Assembly: GCF_030685535.1 (NCBI RefSeq)
Contig: NZ_CP131601.1
Location: forward strand, 2,294,001 to 2,358,000
Source: Photobacterium leiognathi
GTDB lineage: Bacteria; Pseudomonadota; Gammaproteobacteria; Enterobacterales; Vibrionaceae
Length of the DNA: 64,000 nt
Direction of reading: 5' to 3'
Positions 57,810 to 64,000 of this stretch are shown one piece after another. Numbering within the stretch: the stretch's first letter is position 1; each line of letters opens with the position of its first letter. The translations under genes were made by a program, and so were the position numbers. Below the pieces are notes generated by a model. The model had not been told where the DNA came from. It searched no databases and saw nothing but the letters and a program-made list of their open reading frames with translations.

Positions 57810-58895
57810 TTACTCTCCTTTTAGTTCCATTTCATCTTTATTACAATAATAAAAGCTCTTTAACATTTTGGTAATTCGCCAAATATGACTAATAACTGTA
57901 AAATAAACTACAAATAAACATAGGAAAGCAATAAACATCGTTGATTCAGCAACACCATTGATATCCGCTAAAATACCAAACACCGCACAGATGCTTGCCA
58001 TAAAACAAATGACAAATAACGTCATTAATGGCGATAATCCGATACGCTGGCAGATATGATGTAAATGCTCACGGTCAGGTTTAAATGGGGAATGGCCTTT
58101 ACGCATACGGCGGATCATAATGGTTGCCATGTCCATTAATGGCAAAGCAATTAGCCATAATGCTGTAACGGGTTTAAACGCTACGATGCTTGGCTCTTGA
58201 GTTCCTCGAATCAACATCCAGACCACAGAAAAACCAATAAACATACTTCCCGCATCGCCCATAAAGATTTTAAATCGACGACCAAGCGGGAAACCTAAAT
58301 TCAGCATGATGTAAGGGACAAGCGCTGTCACGATAAGTAAGCAAATCGTACCTAAGTACTCGTTGCCGCTCAGAAAGAAAACTGTGCCTAATGCAGTAAA
58401 AGTAACCGATGCTAAACCACCTAATAGGCCATCAATACCATCGACCATGTTAAAGGCGTTAATTGCTCCAATAACAGCAATCACCGTAATGAACCCGCCA
58501 ACAAATTCACCTAATGCAATAGTTTCACTACCCATTAGAAAACCTAGGTAGTGAAGGCTATGCCCACCGACTAAAATCATCGCCAATGAAATGCCAGCTT
58601 GAATGAATAAGCGAATTTTAAAACTGACATCGTAGTAGTCATCTAACGCGCCGAGAACGATTAAAATAGCAGAGCAGAGTAGGTATAACTCAAGGTTTAA
58701 ACTTGATGGTAAGAAAAGAAGAAAACCCACGAGTATTGAAAGGTAAATAGAAATACCCCCAACCAGTGGGACAACACCTTGGTGTAACTTACGCGCATTT
58801 GGCTTATCCACTAAGCCAATTTTCTTTGCTACTTTGCGCATGATGAATAACGAAATAAATGACGTTATAAATACAAACAGGTAAGCATAATTCAT
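57810..58895 (-). CDS. wecA: WecA-type undecaprenyl-phosphate sugar-1-phosphate transferase
   Basis: The protein has 361 residues and about 11 membrane helices. Hallmarks are VGLVDKPNARKLHQG-like residues near the N-terminus, the DD motif LGALDDYYDVSFK, FNMVDGIDGLLGG, FMGDAGSMFIGF and the late basic motif REHLHHICQRIG. It starts the repeat unit by moving a sugar-1-phosphate, usually GlcNAc-1-P, to undecaprenyl phosphate. Codon use is less AT-rich than the genes that follow it. A terminator lies upstream, between it and wzc. Confidence 0.92.
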   Translation of the reverse strand: MNYAYLFVFITSFISLFIMRKVAKKIGLVDKPNARKLHQGVVPLVGGISIYLSILVGFLLFLPSSLNLELYLLCSAILIVLGALDDYYDVSFKIRLFIQAGISLAMILVGGHSLHYLGFLMGSETIALGEFVGGFITVIAVIGAINAFNMVDGIDGLLGGLASVTFTALGTVFFLSGNEYLGTICLLIVTALVPYIMLNLGFPLGRRFKIFMGDAGSMFIGFSVVWMLIRGTQEPSIVAFKPVTALWLIALPLMDMATIMIRRMRKGHSPFKPDREHLHHICQRIGLSPLMTLFVICFMASICAVFGILADINGVAESTMFIAFLCLFVVYFTVISHIWRITKMLKSFYYCNKDEMELKGE

Positions 58896-59114
58896 ATAGC
58901 GGCCAACTTTTAATATGATATTAACGGTAGGTATGTGACGCGGTTTAACTTAAATCTGTCATTTAAAATTGATAATAAGATCCTTTTTACTATGACTTGA
59001 TTACAATTTATCGTGCTTTATTTTTAAGTATCACACTTAAAAAAGTTGAATTATTTCAACTTTTCTTGTCAGTATTTTTAGACACATGAGACGGATTTCT
59101 TGATATTTGAGACA
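58896..59114. other. Intergenic region before the wecA-type gene
   Basis: No gene was found. If the terminator at 59115-59147 works, a promoter for the second half of the capsule operon must lie here on the minus strand. Otherwise transcription comes through from wza by RfaH-type antitermination. Confidence 0.45.
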
Positions 59115-59147
59115 TAAAAAAGCACTAGTGGAAACCACTAATGCTTT
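59115..59147 (-). terminator. Terminator between wzc and the wecA-type gene
   Basis: On the minus strand AAAGCATTAGTGG pairs with CCACTAGTGCTTT (one mismatch) around TTT, followed by a run of T. It lies about 100 bases after the wzc stop. It probably limits transcription beyond wza-wzc. Confidence 0.8.
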
Positions 59148-59251
59148 GATATGCAACTTAAATACTGTGTTTTAGTGCTTTTAGGGGAATAGGTCCCAGT
59201 GCAGCAAAAGTATCTAAGACCGTATTCTTTATAATTAAACGCTCAATATAA

Positions 59252-61423
59252 TCACTTACTGTCGTAGCTGTAATTATAGTAACCGTAATTTCCGCCATAA
59301 ATACTGCTTGCTTTACGGACAATGGCATTAAGAATAAAGCCTTTCACTTCTATACCATTTTGTTCAAAACGATTTTTAGCTACATCAATTTCTTTAACTG
59401 TATTTTGCTCGAATCGTCCAACCAATAATGTTGTTCCTACATGCGCACCAACAATTGCAGCATCCGTGACAGCTAAAATAGGTGGAGTATCAACAATTAC
59501 CATGTCGTAATTTTGCTGCGCCCACTCAACTAATGCTTTCAAACGAGGGTGCATTAACAGTTCAGACGGGTTCGGTGGTGTGTCGCCTCGAGGAATGAAA
59601 TCTAATCCATCTACACCCGTTTCACGCACAACATTACCAAACTCTTGCTTGCCACATAAGTAATCTGATAAGCCTGGCTTGCTGTCTGTACATAGTTGTG
59701 TTTCCATACGGCCTTTGCGCATGTCAGCATCAATCACTAAGACTTTCTGCCCTCCTTTTGCAATCACCGATGCAAGGTTCACAGAAACAAATGATTTACC
59801 AATGCCAGGACTTGGACCGGAAATCATAAGCACATTATTCTTTGCTTCCATCATCGCGAAATGCAAGCTTGTACGTAAACTACGAAGTGCTTCAACTGAT
59901 AAATCAGCTGGGTTATAAACACTCAATAAGGTTTGTTCAACTGTTAATTGTTTCTTCCCTTTTTGTTTTTTCAGCAATTCAGTTTGAGAGTCTGATAATG
60001 GGATTGATGCATATACAGGTAATCCTAACTCTTCAATTTGATCTGGTGTTTCAACCCCTTTATGAAAAGCTGCACGAAGTAAAGCTATAGCTACCGATAG
60101 CATACCGCCTAATAGCGTTGCTAAAACAACAATTAATGCTTTTTTCGGTTTTACTGCTTGAGAATAAGTTTGCGCATTATCAAGAATACGTACATTACCC
60201 ACGGTGCTCGCTTTTACAATACTTAGCTCTTGTACTTTATTTAGTAGCTCAACATAAATTTGCTGATTAACTTCAACGCTTCTTGTTAATCGCAAAATTT
60301 CTTGTTGTGTTTTTGGTAACTTTTCAACACGCTTATTTAAACGTGCTTTTTCCGCTAATAATGTTTTACGTTTATCAAGCAATGCAATGTATGCTGGGTG
60401 CTCTTTGGTGAAACGCTGTGAAATATCACTTTCTTTAAAGGTTAATTCATTTAATTGCGCTTCAACATTTACCATGACTTCCAGTGCTGACTTTGCTTCT
60501 AAGTTTAAATCGACCGACTCGTTTGACTGACGGTAATGATTTAATTTGTCTTCAGCTTTATTTAATTGTGCTTTAATTTCTGGCAGATGTTTTTTTAGAA
60601 ATACTAAACTTTTTTCTGCTTCTGCCGAATTGCGTTCAACGTTTTGTAAAAAGTAGTTCTGACTGATGTCATTAAGAATATCTTTAATTTTACTGCGGTT
60701 TTCACCTGTCATTGAGAGTTGAAGGATACCCGTCTGTTTCCCTCGTTCACTAATGGATAAATCACGCTGTAAATTTTGAATAGCATCTAATCGGCTAATT
60801 TTACTTAAAGTAAATGTCGCTTTATCTTTAGCATGAATATAGGTTACAAATAAGCTAATACCATTTTGTTCAACTAGCTCACCTATTCGGCCTTGTAGAA
60901 CCTCACGCCCATCTGAATTAGCTAACGTATATTGACCTTTTTTACTATTAATAACCGTAAGCACATAACCATTTTGCTGCGCATATTCCGGTAAGGTAAA
61001 ACGAGAAATATTAATTGATGCACTTTCACCACTTAATCGCGCCAGCCCCTTTCCTATCACTGGTATATAATTCGGTGTTGCTACAACAGAAAGATTTAAT
61101 TTATCGACCGTCTCGCCTAATACCATACGAGACTTAATAATTTCAATTTCAGTTGTTGCAGTCGACTCAGATGAAAAAAGCTCAGCCATATCACCACCAA
61201 GAGCAGGCATCCCCGTGCTTTTTTGCTCTACTTGAATCAATGCATCAGCTTTATATATAGGTGTTGCTAGAAGCGCATAAGCAATACCTACAATAGTGAA
61301 GAGCAAAGTGGTTACAATAATGCTCCAACGGCTATCAATCAAAATGCCAAATAGTTTTCCTAGGTCGATTTCATCACTGGTATTCGGTGTTGCTTTATTT
61401 GCTAAATTTTGAGTTAAACTCAT
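59252..61423 (-). CDS. wzc: Wzc-type tyrosine autokinase, polysaccharide copolymerase
   Basis: The protein has 723 residues from ATG 61423. Two membrane helices flank a periplasmic Wzz-like domain with coiled coils. The cytoplasmic BY-kinase has Walker A SGPSPGIGKSFVSVN, Walker A' VLVIDADMRKGRM and Walker B MVIVDTPPIL. It ends in a Tyr cluster (IYGGNYGYYNYSYDSK) for autophosphorylation. It controls chain length and export with Wza. The partner phosphatase Wzb is not between wza and wzc, where it usually lies. A perfect hairpin CAAGATT/AATCTTG lies in the 55-base gap after wza. Confidence 0.93.
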   Translation of the reverse strand: MSLTQNLANKATPNTSDEIDLGKLFGILIDSRWSIIVTTLLFTIVGIAYALLATPIYKADALIQVEQKSTGMPALGGDMAELFSSESTATTEIEIIKSRMVLGETVDKLNLSVVATPNYIPVIGKGLARLSGESASINISRFTLPEYAQQNGYVLTVINSKKGQYTLANSDGREVLQGRIGELVEQNGISLFVTYIHAKDKATFTLSKISRLDAIQNLQRDLSISERGKQTGILQLSMTGENRSKIKDILNDISQNYFLQNVERNSAEAEKSLVFLKKHLPEIKAQLNKAEDKLNHYRQSNESVDLNLEAKSALEVMVNVEAQLNELTFKESDISQRFTKEHPAYIALLDKRKTLLAEKARLNKRVEKLPKTQQEILRLTRSVEVNQQIYVELLNKVQELSIVKASTVGNVRILDNAQTYSQAVKPKKALIVVLATLLGGMLSVAIALLRAAFHKGVETPDQIEELGLPVYASIPLSDSQTELLKKQKGKKQLTVEQTLLSVYNPADLSVEALRSLRTSLHFAMMEAKNNVLMISGPSPGIGKSFVSVNLASVIAKGGQKVLVIDADMRKGRMETQLCTDSKPGLSDYLCGKQEFGNVVRETGVDGLDFIPRGDTPPNPSELLMHPRLKALVEWAQQNYDMVIVDTPPILAVTDAAIVGAHVGTTLLVGRFEQNTVKEIDVAKNRFEQNGIEVKGFILNAIVRKASSIYGGNYGYYNYSYDSK

Positions 61424-61478
61424 GAACAATATTCCATGTCAGTCATATTTTATTCAAGATTGGGTGATGAAATCTTGT

Positions 61479-62609
61479 CTATTTAAAATCGACAAAACGG
61501 TTAACACCTTCAGTTAAGCTATTAAATCCGGTGATAGTTGGTAATAGCTGTTTGATTACGCGGTTCCAACGAGTGATCGGTGCAGCAGTCACATAAACAA
61601 CATCATAAGGCTGTAATTCAAACTCAGTACCAATCACCAATGCTGTCGCATCTTTGATATTTAATTGGTAAATATCAGCAATAGGATCACTTGCTTTTTG
61701 AGAATCTTTAGAGCGAATAACAAATACGCCTGTTGCATCAGCTTCTAATTCATTGATGCCACCCACATTACTAAGAGCTTCCGTTAAGCTCATACCTGCA
61801 CGGTCAATTTTCAGTAGTTGTGGCTTATTTACTTCGCCCATCACAAACACTTTTTGTGCATCATTACGAGGTACATGGACAATGTCGCCATCTTTTAATA
61901 AACGATTTTGAGTTAAATCTCCGCGCTGCATTAGCGCATATAGAGAAACATTCTGATCTTTACCATTACGAGTTAACGTTACATTACGCCAATCGGAATC
62001 TTCAGCTAAGCCACCTGATTTATTAATCGCATCAAGAAGCGTTAATGGAATATTGGTTATTGCTTGAGGACCTGGATTTTTAACTTCACCTGTTATATAG
62101 GTTTTTTTAGAACGGAAAGAAGCCACGTTTACATCAACTTGTGGCGCTTCAATATAGGCAGCTAATCGTCGAGCAATTTCTTTTCTTATTTCTGTCACTG
62201 TTTTACCAGCAACCTTCACCTTACCAATATAAGGATAGAAAATAGTGCCATCTGCATGTACCCAGTTACCCGCTTCACTCGCACTACGATAGGAACCAGC
62301 TGGAATCGTTAATTCAGGATGGTCCCAAATAGTGACATTTAAAATATCACCAACACCAACATGGTATTCATATTTTTTCAGCTCACTATCAAGAGTGGTA
62401 TTAACCTGAGCGGAAATCGGTAGTTTCTTATATTGAGAAACAGTCAAAGCCGTTAAGGGATAAACATTAATATTATCTAACGAAGTATCTTCATTACCCG
62501 CAGCTATTACTTGTTTATTATCTATATTGATATTCGATCCCGGAATACTACAACCAGAGAGTAATAACGTAATCGATATAGTTGACAAGATTCTTTTTGG
62601 TAAGATCAT
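61479..62609 (-). CDS. wza: Wza-type outer-membrane polysaccharide export lipoprotein
   Basis: The protein has 376 residues, close to the E. coli length. A lipoprotein signal ends in LLSGC (C20). The polysaccharide export domain follows ([20 protein letters not shown], then SLOB/SLBB-like repeats with [14 protein letters not shown] and [14 protein letters not shown]). The C-terminal amphipathic helix ([14 protein letters not shown]) is typical for the barrel that crosses the outer membrane. It is the first gene of the capsule locus and is preceded by a JUMPStart/ops site. Confidence 0.94.
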   Translation of the reverse strand: MILPKRILSTISITLLLSGCSIPGSNINIDNKQVIAAGNEDTSLDNINVYPLTALTVSQYKKLPISAQVNTTLDSELKKYEYHVGVGDILNVTIWDHPELTIPAGSYRSASEAGNWVHADGTIFYPYIGKVKVAGKTVTEIRKEIARRLAAYIEAPQVDVNVASFRSKKTYITGEVKNPGPQAITNIPLTLLDAINKSGGLAEDSDWRNVTLTRNGKDQNVSLYALMQRGDLTQNRLLKDGDIVHVPRNDAQKVFVMGEVNKPQLLKIDRAGMSLTEALSNVGGINELEADATGVFVIRSKDSQKASDPIADIYQLNIKDATALVIGTEFELQPYDVVYVTAAPITRWNRVIKQLLPTITGFNSLTEGVNRFVDFK

Positions 62610-62678
62610 TTTTAGCTCACAGCTATATTATGGACTAAATTACTATTAGGGAATGCCTAGATTTAACAACAAAAAGAT

Positions 62679-62710
62679 AAGCTACCGCCCTAAGGTTACA
62701 GCCCCTCATT
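62679..62710 (-). promoter_or_regulatory. JUMPStart with ops element upstream of wza
   Basis: On the minus strand GGGGCTGTAACCTTAGGG runs into GGCGGTAGCTT. The core GGCGGTAGC (complement of 62681-62689) is a perfect match to the first nine bases of the ops element, which pauses RNA polymerase and recruits RfaH. The upstream bases fit the JUMPStart pattern. It lies about 70 bases before the wza ATG, in the leader. Confidence 0.85.
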
Positions 62711-63071
62711 TGCTATATTATGATTAAATGAGACTATTAAATTAGTTTCACTTAAATAAGAAAAATTTTCTGCATCATAATGCAAAATTACGCATCATAG
62801 CAAACCAGTTTAATAAAACGCGTTTCACATCACACATTTAATATCAAAAAGATAAAAACAACCATAAACTATTGACAAGTAACAAAATAAAATACGTTTT
62901 AACTTTATTGCTTGTGCGTTGCATACATTTTTCTACTGTGATGTGCGTATCACTTTTCAGCAATAAATTGTTAAAAGCAAAAAAACACATTCCCCACCAT
63001 ATGCAACAAAATATATAATATTCACTTAAGAATATATCCATATTCATTCTTTTTTAAATATGGTGGCAAAA
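62711..63071. other. Divergent promoter region of wza and the ompA-type gene
   Basis: No gene was found. The region is AT-rich and must hold the wza promoter (minus strand) and the promoter of the OmpA-like gene (plus strand). I could not assign -35/-10 elements with confidence. Confidence 0.5.
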
Positions 63072-64000
63072 ATGAATAAAGCTTTTTTGATCATTCCACT
63101 TGCTTTTGTTGTATCTAATTCTGTACACGCTTCCAATAATAGTTCTTGGTACGTTGGTGCTCGTGCTGGCGCCAGCTTTCTAACAAATATGGATGATGCT
63201 GTAACGTCAGTGACACAAATAGAAGATACTAATTTTGCTGGCGGTGTTTTTGCAGGTTATCAAGTCACACCTTGGTTTGCTCTTGAAGCCGGTTACACAC
63301 ACTTAGGTAATGCAAAACTAAATAACAGACAAGGTAGCTATGAATCGCAAGTAGCCGATGTAGTTACCAAATTTTCATTTTCTGCGACTAGTCATTTGGA
63401 TGTTTACGCTAAAGCTGGTGCTTTTTATTACGATTGGAATGCCATCGGTTCGGGCGTAGATAGTAACGATAATGGGTGGGCACCCACAGCTGGCGCTGGA
63501 CTTGAATACTTTATTAATAAAAACCTTTCAGCTCGTCTTGAATACCAGTATTACAATGATGTTGGTGGTCCAGATATTCAGTTTGCAGGCTTGGGATTCG
63601 CTTATCACTGGGGGAACTCTACACCTAACATTGCACCAAAGCCTGTTTATGTCGATCAAGTAACGGTTACTACACTTGAGGTACTAAAACTCAGTGTGCC
63701 TTTCGATTTTGACAGCAGCACAATTACTAAAACTGACACAGATAAATTAACTCCTTTTGAACTACGTTTAAAAGAACAAGGAGCAACAAAAGTCTATGTC
63801 ATTGGTCACACTGACGACAAAGGTTCGGAAACTTACAATCAAAATCTTTCACTAAAACGTGCGCAATCTGTGGCTGATGCTCTTCGTCAACATTCCAGTA
63901 TAGATGACACACGCATCATTGTTGAAGGTCGTGGTGAGTTAGAACCTGTTGCTTCGAATAATACTAAAGAAGGTCGTGCACAGAACCGTCGTGTCGACAT
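63072..64000 (+). CDS. OmpA-family outer-membrane protein (cut by right window edge)
   Basis: At least 309 residues are visible and the 3' end is missing. A signal peptide (MNKAFLIIPLAFVVSNSVHA) is followed by an eight-stranded barrel with SWYVGARAGASF, GYQVTPWFALEAGYTHLG and the closing FAGLGFAYHWG. After a short linker comes the peptidoglycan-binding OmpA domain with FDFDSSTI, VIGHTDDKGSETYNQNLS and EGRAQNRRVD. I chose ATG 63072, preceded by GGTGG. An in-frame ATG at 63060 lacks a site. It is transcribed away from wza. Similar genes beside capsule loci may help anchor the surface. Confidence 0.9.
   Translation, partial: MNKAFLIIPLAFVVSNSVHASNNSSWYVGARAGASFLTNMDDAVTSVTQIEDTNFAGGVFAGYQVTPWFALEAGYTHLGNAKLNNRQGSYESQVADVVTKFSFSATSHLDVYAKAGAFYYDWNAIGSGVDSNDNGWAPTAGAGLEYFINKNLSARLEYQYYNDVGGPDIQFAGLGFAYHWGNSTPNIAPKPVYVDQVTVTTLEVLKLSVPFDFDSSTITKTDTDKLTPFELRLKEQGATKVYVIGHTDDKGSETYNQNLSLKRAQSVADALRQHSSIDDTRIIVEGRGELEPVASNNTKEGRAQNRRVD

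Noticed and set aside
58918..58945. Second ops-like site near wecA (CGGTAGG)
   Set aside because: It lies on the plus strand, opposite to the capsule genes, and lacks the full GGCGGTAGC core.
1..64000. CRISPR arrays, insertion sequences, rRNA or tRNA genes
   Set aside because: No regularly spaced repeats, transposase genes with terminal repeats, or RNA gene sequences were seen in the window.

Overview
The window is chromosomal DNA from a moderately AT-rich gammaproteobacterium. I infer Vibrionales, most likely a Photobacterium-like organism. The reasons are recognisable SelD, YdjA, TsgA and SdaC-type proteins of gammaproteobacterial flavour, a fused NuoCD, and a Wza/Wzc/WecA capsule locus preceded by an ops/JUMPStart site. 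No database search was possible, so genus is an inference. No tRNA, rRNA or CRISPR array was seen.

Layout. (1) 1-3800, minus strand: 5' part of the tRNA 2-selenouridine synthase gene, selD, a YdjA-type nitroreductase and an APC permease. (2) 3801-4917: a long AT-rich gap without genes. (3) 4918-19077, plus strand: a complete 13-gene-equivalent complex I operon (nuoA, B, CD, E, F, G, H, I, J, K, L, M, N) ending in a strong terminator. nuoG is cut by an in-frame TGA, with a restart 15 bases later. (4) 19639-22285: alanine dehydrogenase and a serine/alanine-type HAAAP transporter. (5) 22580-35912: a mixed chromosomal stretch with a very large S41-protease lipoprotein, a small hypothetical protein, an Nramp-related transporter, a GNAT acetyltransferase, a small membrane protein, tsgA, a GNAT remnant, a beta-propeller lipoprotein and an AldB-type aldehyde dehydrogenase.

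(6) 36468-44100, plus strand: an accessory block that looks like an integrative element. Five tightly packed genes encode two unknown small proteins, a degenerate tyrosine-recombinase-fold protein, a 970-residue tyrosine recombinase with all catalytic residues, and a 414-residue protein of unknown function. They are followed by about 220 bases packed with consecutive hairpins, then a conventional phage-type integrase whose ribosome-binding site lies in the last hairpin. This is the strongest candidate for an undescribed system in the window. It resembles, but is not shown to be, the recombinase-operon elements described in Vibrio (strand-biased circularizing elements).

(7) 44187-62609, minus strand: a Wzx/Wzy-type capsule or exopolysaccharide locus. 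It is read from wza and wzc at the right, through a WecA-type initiating transferase, flippase, polymerase, three GT4 glycosyltransferases, two ATP-grasp proteins, two CapA-like proteins and a DUF1919 protein, to ugd, a frameshifted UDP-sugar epimerase and galU. The middle genes (about 47.4-57.7 kb) are visibly more AT-rich than the flanks, as is common for transferred serotype-specific regions. A JUMPStart/ops site lies about 70 bases before wza and predicts RfaH control. (8) 63072 to the right edge: the start of an OmpA-family outer-membrane protein gene on the plus strand.

The genes work together in three main modules: selenium use (SelD makes selenophosphate for SelU), NADH oxidation by complex I, and surface polysaccharide synthesis and export.
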